From Fusobacterium perfoetens ATCC 29250 (GTDB taxonomy: Bacteria > Fusobacteriota > Fusobacteriia > Fusobacteriales > Fusobacteriaceae): 61,184 nt of DNA. The DNA is taken from NCBI RefSeq assembly GCF_000622245.1, contig NZ_JHXW01000013.1, forward strand, positions 1-61,184. The letters run 5' to 3'. Below are positions 16,880 to 27,314 of the stretch, piece by piece. The translations under genes were made by a program, and so were the position numbers. Below the pieces are notes generated by a model. The model searched no databases. It was not told where the DNA came from and saw only the letters and a program-made list of their open reading frames with translations. The number at the start of each line of letters is the position of its first letter. Within the stretch, counting starts at the first letter, position 1.

Positions 16880-17896
16880 ATGAATTTAAGCGATTATAAA
16901 GGAATAGCTGTATTTGCTGAACAAAGAGATGGGCAATTACAAAATGTAGGATTAGAATTATTAGGAAAAGCAAGAGAATTAGCAGAAAGCTTAGATAATA
17001 AAGAAGTAACTGCTATATTAATAGGAAGCGAAATCGAAGGATTAGCAAAAGAATTAATAGCTTATGGAGCAGATAAAGTTTTAGTAGTAGATAAACCAGA
17101 ATTAAAATACTACGATACAGAAGCTTATACACAAACTTTTAAAGCTATAATAGATACTAAAAAACCAGAAATAGTATTATTTGGAGCAACAACTTTAGGA
17201 AGAGACTTAGCTCCAAGAGTATCTTCAAGAATGACAACAGGACTTACTGCTGACTGTACAAAACTTGAAATTTCTGCAGATGAAAATAAAAGATTAGAAA
17301 TGACAAGACCTGCATTTGGTGGAAACTTAATGGCAACAATCATTTGTCCTAACCATAGACCACAAATGTCAACTGTAAGACCAGGAGTTATGCAAAAAAT
17401 AGCTAAAGATGAAACTAGAGAAGGAATAGTAGAAAAATTCGACTTTGCTTTAGATTCATCTAAATTAAAAGTAAAAGTATTAGAAGTAGTAAAAGAAGAG
17501 AAAAATAAAATAGATATTACAGAAGCTAAAATATTAGTTTCTGGAGGAAGAGGAATTGGTTCAGCTGAAAACTTCAAAAATCTAGAAGCTGTTGCAAAAG
17601 AAATTGGAGCAGAAGTATCTGCATCAAGAGCAGCTGTAGATGCTGGATATATGGACCATGATAGACAAGTAGGACAAACTGGTAAAACAGTTAGACCAGA
17701 TATTTACTTTGCATGTGGAATTTCAGGAGCTATCCAACACGTTGCTGGTATGGAAGAATCTGAATACATAATTGCTATCAACAAAGATAAATATGCACCA
17801 ATATTTGGAATAGCAGATTTAGGAATAGTTGGAGATGCAAATAAAATAGCTGTATTATTAGCTGAAGAATTAAAGAAAGCAAAAGCAGCAAAATAA
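16880..17896 (+). CDS. etfA: Electron transfer flavoprotein alpha subunit
   Basis: 338 residues. The C-terminal FAD-binding signature is visible: VSGGRGIGSAENF, GYMDHDRQVGQTGKTVRPD, YFACGISGAIQHVAGM. The N-terminal half has the EtfA domain I layout (FGATTLGRDLAPRV). It forms the electron-bifurcating complex with EtfB and Bcd. A strong terminator follows directly. Confidence 0.95.
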   Translation: MNLSDYKGIAVFAEQRDGQLQNVGLELLGKARELAESLDNKEVTAILIGSEIEGLAKELIAYGADKVLVVDKPELKYYDTEAYTQTFKAIIDTKKPEIVLFGATTLGRDLAPRVSSRMTTGLTADCTKLEISADENKRLEMTRPAFGGNLMATIICPNHRPQMSTVRPGVMQKIAKDETREGIVEKFDFALDSSKLKVKVLEVVKEEKNKIDITEAKILVSGGRGIGSAENFKNLEAVAKEIGAEVSASRAAVDAGYMDHDRQVGQTGKTVRPDIYFACGISGAIQHVAGMEESEYIIAINKDKYAPIFGIADLGIVGDANKIAVLLAEELKKAKAAK

Positions 17897-17912
17897 TAAA
17901 CTTTGTCAAATT

Positions 17913-17942
17913 AAAAGCTAGGAGTTAATCCTAGCTTTTTTT
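17913..17942 (+). terminator. Terminator after etfA
   Basis: AAAAGCTAGGA (17913-17923) and TCCTAGCTTTT (17929-17939) form an 11-base stem with a 5-base loop and T-run, a standard Rho-independent terminator. Confidence 0.92.
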
Positions 17943-18083
17943 AATTATTAGTATTTAATATAACGTAAGTATTATAAAATATAGAGAGTATATTTTTAGT
18001 ATATTCCCTATATTTTATATTAAAATTATGGTTATTATGAAAATTATAATTTAAAATAACTTAATGGAAAATTATTATAATTA

Positions 18084-18728
18084 TTATGGTAAAACTTCTA
18101 TAGTAACTCTTCTATTTGCTTTTCTTCCTTCCAAAGTACTATTAGAGGCTATTGGCATATCAGGTCCTTTTCCTACTATTGAGAATCTATTAGGAGCAAC
18201 TCCTCTAGAAACTAAATAATTTCCAACTGTAAGAGCTCTTTTTTGAGAAAGAGTCATATTATATTCACGAGAACCTGTAGAATCTGTATGTCCAGTAACA
18301 ATAACATTTGATTTAGGATAGTTATTTAAAACAGTGGCAATACCATCTAGATGTTTAATGAATTGAGGTTTTAAAGATGAACTATTTAGATTAAATGTTA
18401 ATCCCTCAGGAATATTTAACAAAATAGAAGAACCTGTATTAATAATTTCTACACCAGAATTATATAAAATATTTCTAAACTCATTTTCTTGTTGTTGTAA
18501 ATGAGCTCCTATTGCAGTACCAATAAGTGCACCAGCAGCAGTACCAATAAGTGTTCCTTTAGTATTACCTCCAATTAGTTGACCAGCTAAAGCTCCAGCA
18601 GCAGCTCCACTTAAAGCACCACCAGAAGTATATGACATAGAACCTTCTGGTCTTACAAAATTAGAAGTACATCCAGATATTAAAATCGCTGAAATAAAAA
18701 GTCCGACTACAATTTTTTTTGTTTTCAT
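18084..18728 (-). CDS. OmpA-family lipoprotein with glycine-zipper segment
   Basis: 214 residues. The signal peptide ends in the lipobox LISGC, so Cys20 is probably lipidated. Residues about 35-75 form an alanine/glycine-rich zipper (SGAAAGALAGQLIGG, GTAAGALIGTAIG), and the C-terminal half is a peptidoglycan-binding OmpA domain (FNLNSSSLKP, VTGHTDSTGSREYNMTLSQKRA, ANRRVTIEV). It probably anchors the outer membrane to peptidoglycan, as Pal or YiaD-like proteins do. It stands alone between the butyrate genes and the tRNA cluster and is read toward etfA. AAGGAGG precedes the ATG. Confidence 0.92.
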   Translation of the reverse strand: MKTKKIVVGLFISAILISGCTSNFVRPEGSMSYTSGGALSGAAAGALAGQLIGGNTKGTLIGTAAGALIGTAIGAHLQQQENEFRNILYNSGVEIINTGSSILLNIPEGLTFNLNSSSLKPQFIKHLDGIATVLNNYPKSNVIVTGHTDSTGSREYNMTLSQKRALTVGNYLVSRGVAPNRFSIVGKGPDMPIASNSTLEGRKANRRVTIEVLP

Positions 18729-18787
18729 AATGAAACCTCCTTAAAAATTTTAGTAAAATAAAAAAAGTAAACAAAGCTTCTATTTAA

Positions 18788-18816
18788 ATTATAACTTATA
18801 TATAAAAACTAAGCAA
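18788..18816 (-). promoter_or_regulatory. Promoter of the OmpA-like lipoprotein gene
   Basis: On the minus strand TTGCTT (18816-18811) and TATAAT (18793-18788) are separated by 17 bases, about 60 bases before the start codon. Confidence 0.6.
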
Positions 18817-18896
18817 ATTTTTTAAAAAAATAAAAAATAAAAATCATTGAAAATAAAAGAAAAAATAAAAAAATAAAAAATATTTTAAAAAAAGTG

Positions 18897-18925
18897 TTGA
18901 CAGAAATTGGATATTATGATATTAT
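18897..18925 (+). promoter_or_regulatory. Promoter of the tRNA operon
   Basis: TTGACA at 18897-18902 and TATTAT at 18920-18925 are exactly 17 bases apart, close to the sigma-70 consensus and about 15 bases before the first tRNA. A strong promoter is expected for stable RNA. Confidence 0.85.
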
Positions 18926-18946
18926 TATTCTTGTCTTAAGGGACGT

Positions 18947-19023
18947 CGGAATATAGCGCAGTCCGGTAGCGCACTTGCCTTGGGAGCAAGGGGCCGCAAG
19001 TTCGAATCTTGCTATTCCGACCA
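18947..19023 (+). tRNA. tRNA-Pro(TGG)
   Basis: 77 bases with encoded CCA. Acceptor arms CGGAATA/TATTCCG pair, and the anticodon loop CTTGGGA carries TGG at 18981-18983. It is the first tRNA of a six-gene cluster. Confidence 0.97.
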
Positions 19024-19027
19024 TTAA

Positions 19028-19103
<76 letters not shown>

Positions 19104-19116
19104 TTTTTATGTTAAT

Positions 19117-19193
<77 letters not shown>

Positions 19194-19198
19194 TATAT

Positions 19199-19275
19199 GG
19201 TGACTGTAGTTCAGTTGGTAGAGCGCCAGTTTGTGGCACTGGTTGTCGCGAGTTCGAGCCTCGTCAGTCACCCCA
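19199..19275 (+). tRNA. tRNA-His(GTG)
   Basis: 77 bases including the extra G at position -1 (19199), paired with C73, the identity element of tRNA-His, and encoded CCA. Acceptor arms GTGACTG/CAGTCAC; anticodon GTG in loop TTGTGGC. Confidence 0.97.
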
Positions 19276-19281
19276 ACAAAT

Positions 19282-19357
19282 GCGTCATTAGCTCAGTAGG
19301 TAGAGCACACGACTTTTAATCGTGTTGTCACTGGTTCAAATCCAGTATGACGCACCA
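19282..19357 (+). tRNA. tRNA-Lys(TTT)
   Basis: 76 bases with encoded CCA. Acceptor arms GCGTCAT/ATGACGC pair; anticodon loop CTTTTAA with TTT. Confidence 0.97.
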
Positions 19358-19368
19358 TATTTATTAGT

Positions 19369-19452
19369 GCGAGGATGGCGGAATTGGCAGACGCGCTAGA
19401 CTTAGGATCTAGTGTCTCCGACGTGAGGGTTCAAGTCCCTCTCTTCGCACCA
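19369..19452 (+). tRNA. tRNA-Leu(TAG)
   Basis: 84 bases with the long variable arm typical of tRNA-Leu and encoded CCA. Acceptor GCGAGGA pairs with TCTTCGC (one G-U). Anticodon stem CTAGA/TCTAG encloses CTTAGGA with TAG. Confidence 0.97.
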
Positions 19453-19486
19453 TTTTTTTATATAAAAATAAATAATTCAAATAATA

Positions 19487-19514
19487 AAAGGGCTACTACG
19501 GTAGTCCTTTATTT
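19487..19514 (+). terminator. Terminator of the tRNA operon
   Basis: AAAGGGCTAC (19487-19496) and GTAGTCCTTT (19501-19510) form a 10-base stem with one G-U pair and a TACG loop, followed by a T-rich stretch. Confidence 0.88.
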
Positions 19515-19591
19515 ATATAAAAAATATTTTAAAGTTTTTTGATTTATGTTATAATGACTTTGAATAAATTTTTATAATTAGGAAATCAAAA

Positions 19592-20149
19592 ATGGATATA
19601 TTTGATATAAAAGAAAAAACTAAAATAAATTTTCAAAAAACCCAAAGTGAAAAAAATCTTTATCTAGGAGAATTTAAAGAAAATGTAATTTCAGCTTTGA
19701 GAAAACAAGATATAGATGAAAATATTCAATATAGATTTTTAGAATTAATGAAAGAAAAGAATGCTAAATTATTAAAAATTAGTAGAGAATTAGAAATGAA
19801 AAAAATAAAAAAATATATTGAGTATGCTGAAAAAATCAATTTAAATTATAGATTGGTTGATGGAATTTTTTATACAGGAGATATAGGAATGGTAATTGTA
19901 TCTCAAACTCCTATTGAGGAAGAGAGAGATGTAATTTTTAAAAATGAAAATGAGATATATAAAGAAAAAAAATTATCTCCTTTTTATTGGGAAGCTGAGG
20001 GTAAAAAAATTTGTAATTTTCATTATAAGCAATTAGAAAAAAAATTTAAAGAAAAAGAAAATAAATTTAAAAAGATGGGAATATTAGATAAAATTTTAGG
20101 ATATAAATGTCCTATATGTGAGAAAGAAAAAAGAAAAGGAGATATGTGA
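19592..20149 (+). CDS. DUF1694 (YueI-like) protein with C-terminal CxxC tail
   Basis: 185 residues. The segment [19 protein letters not shown], the hydrophobic [13 protein letters not shown] and the block [19 protein letters not shown] follow the pattern I remember for DUF1694 proteins such as B. subtilis YueI, whose function is unknown. An added tail holds Cys-rich elements ([10 protein letters not shown] and [10 protein letters not shown]) that could bind zinc. The stop codon overlaps the murA start (ATGTGATGG), so the two are translationally coupled. Confidence 0.62.
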   Translation: MDIFDIKEKTKINFQKTQSEKNLYLGEFKENVISALRKQDIDENIQYRFLELMKEKNAKLLKISRELEMKKIKKYIEYAEKINLNYRLVDGIFYTGDIGMVIVSQTPIEEERDVIFKNENEIYKEKKLSPFYWEAEGKKICNFHYKQLEKKFKEKENKFKKMGILDKILGYKCPICEKEKRKGDM

Positions 20150-21426
20150 TGGGAGTAGGAGCTTTTAAAATAATTGGAAATAAAAAATTAGAAGGGATAT
20201 TAGAAGTAGAAGGTTCAAAAAATGCTTCATTACCAATTTTCATAGCAACTCTTATAGAAAAAGGAACATATATATTAAAAAATATTCCTGATCTTATGGA
20301 TATAAGAACTTTAATCAAATTATTAGAAAGTTTAGGGCTTGAAATAGAAAAATTAGATAAAAATTCTTATAAAATTATAAATAATGGAATTACTAATATA
20401 GAAGCTTCTTATGAGTTAGTAAAAAAAATGAGAGCTTCATTTTTAGTAATGGGACCAATGTTAGCTCATTGTGGAGAGGCTAAAGTTTCATTACCTGGAG
20501 GATGTGCTATAGGAGCTAGACCTGTTGATTTACATTTAAAAGGCTTTGAGAATTTAGGTGTTGAAATAAAAATAGAGCATGGATATGTTTATGGTAAAGT
20601 AAAAGATAATGAGTTGAAAGGAAATAAAATAGTTTTAGACTTTCCAAGTGTTGGAGCTACAGAAAATATAATAATGGCTGCTGTAAAGTCTAAAGGGACA
20701 ACTATAATTGAAAATGTAGCTAGAGAACCAGAAATAGATGATTTATGTAATTTTTTAAATAAAATGGGAGCTAAAATAGAAGGAATAGGAGAGGGAAGAT
20801 TAATTATAGAAGGAGTGGAGAAACTATATCCTTGTGAATATGAAATAATTCCAGATAGAATAGTGGCAGGGACTTTTATAATAGCAGCTATTATGTTTGA
20901 AGGAATAAAAGTAAAGGGAGTTTGTGTAGAACATTTAGAAAGTTTCTTAATGAAATTAAAAGAAATGGGAGTTACATATGAAATAGATAAAGATGGATTA
21001 TTTGTAGTAACTTCTAAGTTAGAAGATTTAAAAGGTGTAAAAGTAAAAACTATGCCTTATCCTGGATTCCCTACAGATTTACAATCTCCAATTATGACAT
21101 TAATGTGTTTAGCTAAAGGAAGTAGTGAAATAAAAGAAACAATATTTGAAAATAGGTTTATGCATGTTCCAGAATTAAATAGAATGGGTGCAGAAATAAC
21201 AACAGAAAAGAATATAGCAGTAATAAAAGGAATAAAGAATTTTTCTTCAGCTCAAGTAATGTCTAGTGATTTAAGAGCAGGAGCAGCTCTTGTTTTAGCA
21301 GCTTTAAAATGTGAGGGTGAAAGTATTGTAAATAGAATTTATCATATAGACCGTGGTTATGAGGATTTAGATAAGAAATTAAGAAACATTGGAGCAGATA
21401 TAGAAAGAGTTAAAGAAGAGATATAG
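20149..21426 (+). CDS. murA: UDP-N-acetylglucosamine 1-carboxyvinyltransferase
   Basis: About 425 residues. The EPSP-synthase-like fold is seen in [10 protein letters not shown] at the N-terminus (Lys22-type residue) and the catalytic Cys in [15 protein letters not shown] near residue 119. [13 protein letters not shown] and [16 protein letters not shown] complete the family pattern. It transfers enolpyruvate from PEP to UDP-GlcNAc, the first committed step of peptidoglycan synthesis. GTG 20146 is possible, but ATG 20149 is better spaced from AAGGAG at 20136-20141. Confidence 0.96.
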   Translation: MGVGAFKIIGNKKLEGILEVEGSKNASLPIFIATLIEKGTYILKNIPDLMDIRTLIKLLESLGLEIEKLDKNSYKIINNGITNIEASYELVKKMRASFLVMGPMLAHCGEAKVSLPGGCAIGARPVDLHLKGFENLGVEIKIEHGYVYGKVKDNELKGNKIVLDFPSVGATENIIMAAVKSKGTTIIENVAREPEIDDLCNFLNKMGAKIEGIGEGRLIIEGVEKLYPCEYEIIPDRIVAGTFIIAAIMFEGIKVKGVCVEHLESFLMKLKEMGVTYEIDKDGLFVVTSKLEDLKGVKVKTMPYPGFPTDLQSPIMTLMCLAKGSSEIKETIFENRFMHVPELNRMGAEITTEKNIAVIKGIKNFSSAQVMSSDLRAGAALVLAALKCEGESIVNRIYHIDRGYEDLDKKLRNIGADIERVKEEI

Positions 21427-21434
21427 GGAGAATT

Positions 21435-22145
21435 ATGGAGAAAATAATAGGAATAAATCCAGTAATGGAAATATTAGAAAATAAAGAGAAAAATATTGAA
21501 AAAATAGAAATATTTCAAGGGATAAAAGAAGAAAAGGCAAATATTATTAGAAAAAAAGCTTCTGAAAGAAATATAAAAGTTCAATATATAAAAAAGAAAT
21601 TAGAAAATTCTCAAGGAGTAATAGCTTATATTAGTTCTTATGATTATTATAGAGAATTTGGTGAATTTTTAGAAAAAATTGCTCCTAAAGAAAAAGATAT
21701 TATATTAGTACTTGATGGAGTTCAAGACCCTAGAAATTTTGGGGCTATAATAAGAAGTGCTGAAATTTTTGGAGTTTCAGGGATAATTATTCCAGAAAGA
21801 AATTCTGTAAGCATAAATGAAACTGTAATAAAAACTTCAACAGGAGCTATAGAATATGTTGATATAGTTAAAGTTACTAATATAACAGAAGCTTTAAAAG
21901 GATTAAAAAAATTAGGATATTGGGTTTATGGAGCTGAAGGTGATGGAGAAAAAAAATATTTTGAAGAAAGATATCCTAATAAAACTGTTGTAGTATTAGG
22001 TAGTGAAGGCTTTGGAATTAGAAAAAAAGTTAAAGAAAATTGCGATATTTTGGTAAAAATTCCAATGTATGGAAAAATAAATTCTCTAAATGTTTCTGTT
22101 GCAGGAGGAATACTTTTGGCAGAAGTAGCAAAGGATATATACTAA
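21435..22145 (+). CDS. rlmB: SPOUT-family rRNA 2'-O-methyltransferase (RlmB-like)
   Basis: 236 residues. The N-terminal substrate-binding domain (IIGINPVMEILEN) precedes the SPOUT knot motifs: VLDGVQDPRNFGAIIRSAEIFGV (broken here by motif boundaries), VVVLGSEGFGI and IPMYGKINSLNVSVAGGI. RlmB methylates G2251 of E. coli 23S rRNA; the target here is inferred. The gene is followed by a sigma factor gene, matching the rlmB-(yacP)-sigH order of Firmicutes. Confidence 0.9.
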   Translation: MEKIIGINPVMEILENKEKNIEKIEIFQGIKEEKANIIRKKASERNIKVQYIKKKLENSQGVIAYISSYDYYREFGEFLEKIAPKEKDIILVLDGVQDPRNFGAIIRSAEIFGVSGIIIPERNSVSINETVIKTSTGAIEYVDIVKVTNITEALKGLKKLGYWVYGAEGDGEKKYFEERYPNKTVVVLGSEGFGIRKKVKENCDILVKIPMYGKINSLNVSVAGGILLAEVAKDIY

Positions 22146-22163
22146 AAATAATGAGGTGTGGGG

Positions 22164-22748
22164 ATGGATGCATCAGAATTAAATATTTTGATGAAGGCAA
22201 AAGCTGGTGATAACGAAAGTTTTGAGATTCTTTTAAAAAAATATGAAAAATATATTTATATGAATACTAAGGGATATTATCTTGCTGATGGAGAAAGAGA
22301 GGATTTAATACAAGAAGGGATAATAGGACTTTTAAAAGGAATAAAAAGTTATGATAGTGAAAGAGAAGCTTCTTTTAAAACTTTTGTTATAATGTGTATG
22401 AGAAGACAAATTATATCAGCTATAAAATCTTCAAATAGTAAAAAGAATAAGTTTATTAATAATTTAAATAATGATTTAGAAGCAGGATATATAGATAATA
22501 ATTATGTGGAGAGATCTCCTAATGCAGAAGAAATATATATATATAAAGAGTTAATGGAAGAATTTAGAGAATATACTAAAGAACATTTTAGTGATTTAGA
22601 AAAAAAAGTATTAGAAAAGTTAATACAGGGTTATAATTATGGTGAAATAGCTAAGATTTTAAATAAATCTCCAAAAGTAATAGATAATACATATCAAAGA
22701 ATAAAAAATAAAGTAAAAAAATGGTTAAATGAATTTAGAAATATCTAA
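22164..22748 (+). CDS. SigH-like sigma-70 family factor
   Basis: About 194 residues. Region 2 is seen in [23 protein letters not shown] and [15 protein letters not shown] followed by the -10 recognition helix area ([14 protein letters not shown]). Region 4 is a helix-turn-helix ([28 protein letters not shown]). Size and position directly after rlmB match SigH of Firmicutes, which controls sporulation and competence there. ATG 22164 follows GAGGTG; GTG 22158 overlaps that site. The target promoters are unknown; the pseudopilus genes at 667-9307 and cinA are possible but untested targets. Confidence 0.85.
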   Translation: MDASELNILMKAKAGDNESFEILLKKYEKYIYMNTKGYYLADGEREDLIQEGIIGLLKGIKSYDSEREASFKTFVIMCMRRQIISAIKSSNSKKNKFINNLNNDLEAGYIDNNYVERSPNAEEIYIYKELMEEFREYTKEHFSDLEKKVLEKLIQGYNYGEIAKILNKSPKVIDNTYQRIKNKVKKWLNEFRNI

Positions 22749-22776
22749 AAATAAAAATAGAGAGAAAGGGGAAAAG

Positions 22777-25374
22777 ATGAAAGAGTATAATTTCAAAGAA
22801 ATTGAAAAAAAATGGCAAGTAAAGTGGGAAAATAATGTACTCTTTAAAACAGAAGATAAAGTAGAAGGAAAAGAGAATTATTATGTACTTGTAATGTTGC
22901 CTTATCCATCTGGAAAATTACATGTAGGACATGCTAGAAACTATACAATAGGAGATGTAATAGCTAGATATAAAAGAATGAAAGGGTATAATGTTCTTCA
23001 TCCAATGGGATGGGATTCATTTGGATTACCAGCTGAAAACGCAGCTATACAACATGGAGCACATCCAGCTATATGGACAAAATCAAATATTGAAAATATG
23101 AAAAGACAATTAAAATTAATGGGACTTTCATATGATTGGGATAGAGAAGTAGCAACATATACTAAAGAATATTATAGATGGAATCAATGGATATTCAAAA
23201 AACTTTATGAAAAAGGATTAGTATATAAAAAAGTATCTACAGTAAACTGGTGTCCAGAATGTCAAACTGTATTAGCTAATGAACAAGTTGAAGATGGAAA
23301 ATGTTGGAGACATTCAAATACTCAAGTAATTCAAAAAGATTTAGAGCAATGGTTCTTTAAAATAACAGATTATGCAGAAGAATTATTAACAGGTCATGAG
23401 GAATTAAGAGAAGGATGGCCTGAAAAAGTATTAACAATGCAAAAGAACTGGATAGGAAAATCTTTTGGTACTGAAATAGTATTTACAGTTGCTGAAACTG
23501 GTGAAAAATTACCTATGTTTACAACAAGAATAGATACTATTCATGGAGTAACATATTGTGTTGTAGCTCCTGAACATCCAATAGTTTCTAAAGTAATAGA
23601 AGTAAATCCTTCTATAAAAGAAGCAGTTAATAATATGAGAAATATGGATATAATTGAAAGAACTGCTGAAGGTAAAGAGAAAAATGGAATAGCTACTGGT
23701 TGGCATGTAATAAATCCAGTTACAGGAGATAAAGTTCCTTTATGGATAGCTGATTATGTATTAATGAATTATGGTACAGGAGCAGTAATGGCAGTACCTA
23801 CTCATGACGAAAGAGACTTTGCTTTTGCTAAAAAATATAATCTTCCAATGAAGGTTGTAATAAACCCAATAGGACAAGAAGAAATATTAAATCCTGAAAA
23901 TATGACAGAAGCCTTTACAGAAGTAGGAGTAATGGTAAATTCAGGAGAATTTAATGGTCTAAATTCAAAAGAAGCTTTAGAAAAAATAGCAGACTATGTT
24001 CAAGAAAAAGGATATGGAGAAAAAACTGTAAAATATAGATTAAAAGATTGGGGAATCTCAAGACAAAGATATTGGGGAACACCTATTCCTGTATTATATT
24101 GTGATAAATGTGGAATGGTTATGGAAAAAGATGAAAATCTTCCAGTAGAATTACCTACAGATGTTAAATTTACAGGAAATGGAAATCCAATAGAAACATC
24201 AGAAGAATATAAACATGCTGTTTGTCCAGTTTGTGGAGGACCAGCAAGAAGAGAAACTGATACAATGGATACTTTCGTAGATTCTTCTTGGTACTATTTA
24301 AGATATTGTGACCCTAAAAATACAAATTTACCATTTGATAAAGAAAAAGCAGATGCTTGGACTTCTGTTGACCAATATATTGGTGGAGTAGAACATGCTG
24401 TAATGCACTTATTATATGCAAGATTCTTCTATAAAGCATTAAGAGATTTAGGATTAGTAACAGCTAATGAACCATTCAAGAGATTATTAACTCAAGGTAT
24501 GGTACTTTCTGATTCTTATTATTCACCAACTGAAAATAGATTTGTTTTTGCTGAAGAAGTTGAAGTAAAAGGAGAAAAAGCATTCTTAAAAACTACTGGA
24601 GAAGAGCTAGTTGTTAAGATGGAAAAAATGTCTAAATCTAAAAATAATGGTGTAGACCCTGAAGAAATTATGGATAAATATGGAGCTGATGCTACAAGAT
24701 TATTTATAATGTTTACAGCTCCACCTGAAAAAGAATTAGAATGGAATGAAAATGGATTAGCAGGAGCAGTAAGATTTTTAAATAGAGTTTGGAGAATTGT
24801 TATAGAAAATAAAGAGTTTATTAGTGATGAAAAAATAGATTATTCTAAAATTTCTAAAGAAGATAAAGGATTAATAAGAAAATTACATCAAACTATCAAG
24901 AAAATAACAGACTCAATAGAAGACAATTATCACTTTAATACTGCTATTGCAGGAACAATGGAATTAATAAATGATGTTTATGAATATAGAGCTAATATAT
25001 TAGGAACAGAAAAAGAAACTACAGAATCTAAAAAAATATTTGGACAAGTAATAGAAAATATTATAATAATGCTTTCTCCATTTACTCCACATTTCTGTGA
25101 TGAGTTATGGAAAGAAATAGGAGAAAAAGGATTCTTATTTAATTCTGAATGGCCTCAATATGATGAAAAATTAATTGTAGCTGATGAAGTAACAATAGCT
25201 GTTCAAGTAAATGGAAAAGTTAGAGGTTCTTTAGTAATAGATGTAAATGCAACTAAAGAAGAAGTAGAAAAAGCTGCTTTTGAAATTGAAAATGTTCAAA
25301 AACATGTTGAAGGAAAAACAATAGTAAAAGTAATAGTTATTCCTAAAAAAATAGTAAATATTGTTGTAAAATAA
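22777..25374 (+). CDS. leuS: Leucyl-tRNA synthetase
   Basis: About 865 residues, normal for bacterial LeuRS. The class I motifs are [12 protein letters not shown] (HIGH type) near residue 45 and KMSKSKNNG near 620; the CP1 editing domain has [16 protein letters not shown]. Zinc-type Cys pairs (CPEC; CDKC and CPVC) are visible. Start ATG 22777 follows GAAAGGGGA; the longer frame from 22729 overlaps the sigma factor gene. A strong terminator follows. Confidence 0.97.
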   Translation: MKEYNFKEIEKKWQVKWENNVLFKTEDKVEGKENYYVLVMLPYPSGKLHVGHARNYTIGDVIARYKRMKGYNVLHPMGWDSFGLPAENAAIQHGAHPAIWTKSNIENMKRQLKLMGLSYDWDREVATYTKEYYRWNQWIFKKLYEKGLVYKKVSTVNWCPECQTVLANEQVEDGKCWRHSNTQVIQKDLEQWFFKITDYAEELLTGHEELREGWPEKVLTMQKNWIGKSFGTEIVFTVAETGEKLPMFTTRIDTIHGVTYCVVAPEHPIVSKVIEVNPSIKEAVNNMRNMDIIERTAEGKEKNGIATGWHVINPVTGDKVPLWIADYVLMNYGTGAVMAVPTHDERDFAFAKKYNLPMKVVINPIGQEEILNPENMTEAFTEVGVMVNSGEFNGLNSKEALEKIADYVQEKGYGEKTVKYRLKDWGISRQRYWGTPIPVLYCDKCGMVMEKDENLPVELPTDVKFTGNGNPIETSEEYKHAVCPVCGGPARRETDTMDTFVDSSWYYLRYCDPKNTNLPFDKEKADAWTSVDQYIGGVEHAVMHLLYARFFYKALRDLGLVTANEPFKRLLTQGMVLSDSYYSPTENRFVFAEEVEVKGEKAFLKTTGEELVVKMEKMSKSKNNGVDPEEIMDKYGADATRLFIMFTAPPEKELEWNENGLAGAVRFLNRVWRIVIENKEFISDEKIDYSKISKEDKGLIRKLHQTIKKITDSIEDNYHFNTAIAGTMELINDVYEYRANILGTEKETTESKKIFGQVIENIIIMLSPFTPHFCDELWKEIGEKGFLFNSEWPQYDEKLIVADEVTIAVQVNGKVRGSLVIDVNATKEEVEKAAFEIENVQKHVEGKTIVKVIVIPKKIVNIVVK

Positions 25375-25385
25375 TCTAATTTATA

Positions 25386-25425
25386 ATGCACTACCCAAAA
25401 TAAGAAATTGTGTAGTGCATTTTTA
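25386..25425 (+). terminator. Terminator after leuS
   Basis: ATGCACTAC (25386-25394) and GTAGTGCAT (25412-25420) pair perfectly, followed by TTTTT. Confidence 0.9.
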
Positions 25426-25540
25426 TTTTTGATAAAATAAATTGCTTTAAAAAATATTGAAAAATATATATTTTTTTTAAAAACTGTAGTATAATAAGAG
25501 AGTTAATAGAAAAATAATAAAAATAGAAGGAGATGATAGT

Positions 25541-26182
25541 ATGAATATCATGTTATTTGGAGCACCAGGAGCTGGAAAAGGAACTCAAGCAAAATATATT
25601 ATAGAAAAGTATGGAATTCCTCAAATTTCTACAGGGGATATATTAAGAGCAGCAGTAAAAGAGGGAACTCCTATGGGATTAGAAGCTAAAGCTTGTATGG
25701 AGGCTGGAAAATTAGTTTCTGATGAAATAATTATAGGAATAATAAAAGACAGATTAGCAAAAGATGATTGTAAAAAAGGATTTATCTTAGATGGATTCCC
25801 AAGAACTATAGCTCAAGCTGAAGCTTTAGAAGCTTTAATGAAAGAAATGAATATAAAATTAGACAAAGTAATTTCTTTAAATGTACCAGATGAATTAATC
25901 GTAGGAAGAGTAGTAGGAAGAAGAGTATGTAAAGATTGTGGAGCTTCTTTCCATGTTGAGTTTAATCCACCAAAAGTAGAAGGAGTTTGTGATTTCTGTG
26001 GTGGAGAGTTAGTTCAAAGAAAAGATGACTCAGCTGAAACAGTAGGAAAAAGATTAAATGAATATCATGCACAAACAGCACCATTATTTGATTTCTATAT
26101 GGAAAGAGGAATTTTAGCTGATATTGATGGAACAAAAGAAATAGATGAAATAACAAAAGAAATATTTAATATTTTAGGATAA
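25541..26182 (+). CDS. adk: Adenylate kinase
   Basis: 213 residues. P-loop GAPGAGKGTQA at residue 7, the LILDGFPRT-type motif (FILDGFPRTIAQA) and a zinc-binding LID with four cysteines (CKDC and CDFC) are all visible. It interconverts ATP+AMP and 2 ADP. It begins the adk-map-infA-rpmJ-rpsM-rpsK-rpsD-rpoA-rplQ block found at the end of the spc and alpha ribosomal operons. TATAAT at 25490-25495 is a plausible -10 upstream; no secY is present directly before it. Confidence 0.97.
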   Translation: MNIMLFGAPGAGKGTQAKYIIEKYGIPQISTGDILRAAVKEGTPMGLEAKACMEAGKLVSDEIIIGIIKDRLAKDDCKKGFILDGFPRTIAQAEALEALMKEMNIKLDKVISLNVPDELIVGRVVGRRVCKDCGASFHVEFNPPKVEGVCDFCGGELVQRKDDSAETVGKRLNEYHAQTAPLFDFYMERGILADIDGTKEIDEITKEIFNILG

Positions 26183-26206
26183 ATTTTATAGAAGAAAGGA
26201 TGGAAT

Positions 26207-26977
26207 ATGGCAGTTATAATAAAAACTCCTGAAGAAATAGAAGGAATAAAAAAAGCCAATCAAATAATAGCTAGATTATACAAAGAAATATTACCTCCTC
26301 ATATTAAACCAGGAATTTCTACCAAAGAAATAGATAAAATAGTAGATGATTATATTAGGTCACAAGGAGCTATTCCAGGTTGTATTGGAGTTCCGGGACC
26401 TTATGGACCATTTCCTGCAGCAACTTGTATATCTGTAAATGAAGTAGTAGTCCATGGAATTCCTAGTGAAAAAATAATATTAAAAGAGGGAGATATAGTT
26501 AGTATAGATACTGTAACTATATTAGATGGATTTTATGGAGATGCCGCTATAACTTATCCTGTTGGAGAAATTGATTCAGAAACTAAAAAATTATTAGAAG
26601 TAACTGAAAAAGCAAGAGAAATAGGGATAGAAATGGCAGTGGTAGGAAATAGATTAGGAGATATAGGACATGCTATCCAATCTTTTGTAGAGAAGAATGG
26701 TTTTTCTGTAGTGAGAGATTATGCAGGACATGGGGTAGGAAAAGAAATGCATGAAGACCCTTGTGTAGCAAACTATGGAAGAAAAGGAAGAGGAATAAAA
26801 ATAGAAGAAGGAATGGTTTTAGCTATAGAGCCTATGGTTAATATGGGAAGTTATAAAATTGGAATGTTAAATGATGGTTGGACAGTAGTAACAAGAGATG
26901 GAAAAAAATCAGCTCATTTTGAACATTCTATAGCTATAGTAAATGGAAAACCATTGGTACTTAGTAAATTAGATTAA
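26207..26977 (+). CDS. map: Methionine aminopeptidase, type I
   Basis: 256 residues. All five metal ligands of the M24A family are visible: Asp residues in IDTVTILDGFYGDAAITY, His in GHGVGKEMHEDP, Glu in AIEPMV and Glu in HFEHSIAI; VVHGIPSE carries the substrate-contacting His. It removes the N-terminal Met of nascent proteins. AAAGGATGG precedes ATG 26207. It is 24 bases after adk. Confidence 0.97.
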   Translation: MAVIIKTPEEIEGIKKANQIIARLYKEILPPHIKPGISTKEIDKIVDDYIRSQGAIPGCIGVPGPYGPFPAATCISVNEVVVHGIPSEKIILKEGDIVSIDTVTILDGFYGDAAITYPVGEIDSETKKLLEVTEKAREIGIEMAVVGNRLGDIGHAIQSFVEKNGFSVVRDYAGHGVGKEMHEDPCVANYGRKGRGIKIEEGMVLAIEPMVNMGSYKIGMLNDGWTVVTRDGKKSAHFEHSIAIVNGKPLVLSKLD

Positions 26978-27006
26978 AAAATTTTTTAAAAAATATAAAA
27001 AAAGTG

Positions 27007-27035
27007 TAGACTTTTAGTGTAAAATATGGTATCAT
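27007..27035 (+). promoter_or_regulatory. Promoter before infA
   Basis: TAGACT at 27007-27012 and TATCAT at 27030-27035 are 17 bases apart, and TGG directly before the -10 gives an extended -10. It lies about 30 bases before infA, so the ribosomal block may also be transcribed separately from adk-map. Confidence 0.65.
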
Positions 27036-27065
27036 ATTATGAATTTCTGTTCGATAGGAGGAGAT

Positions 27066-27284
27066 ATGTCAAAAAAGGATGTTATCGAATTAGAAGGAAC
27101 TATTTTAGAAGCCCTTCCAAATGCGATGTTTCAAATTAAATTAGAGAATGGGCATACTATTCTAGGTCATATTTCAGGAAAAATGAGAATGAACTATATA
27201 AAAATATTACCTGGAGACAAGGTAACAGTTCAAATTTCTCCATATGATTTATCTAGAGGAAGAATAGTTTATAGAAAAAAATAG
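27066..27284 (+). CDS. infA: Translation initiation factor IF-1
   Basis: 72 residues, the standard length, with the S1/OB-fold pattern [20 protein letters not shown] and [17 protein letters not shown]. The ATG at 27066 follows AGGAGGAGAT; the frame is open upstream to 27039, but that extension has no ribosome binding site. It assists 30S initiation. Confidence 0.97.
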   Translation: MSKKDVIELEGTILEALPNAMFQIKLENGHTILGHISGKMRMNYIKILPGDKVTVQISPYDLSRGRIVYRKK

Positions 27285-27314
27285 TTTTTTTACATCACGA
27301 AAAAGGAGGTAGAG

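Noticed and set aside
17125-17577. Long antisense open frame in etfA
   Set aside because: It mirrors the codon bias of etfA, has no ribosome binding site and no recognisable domain.
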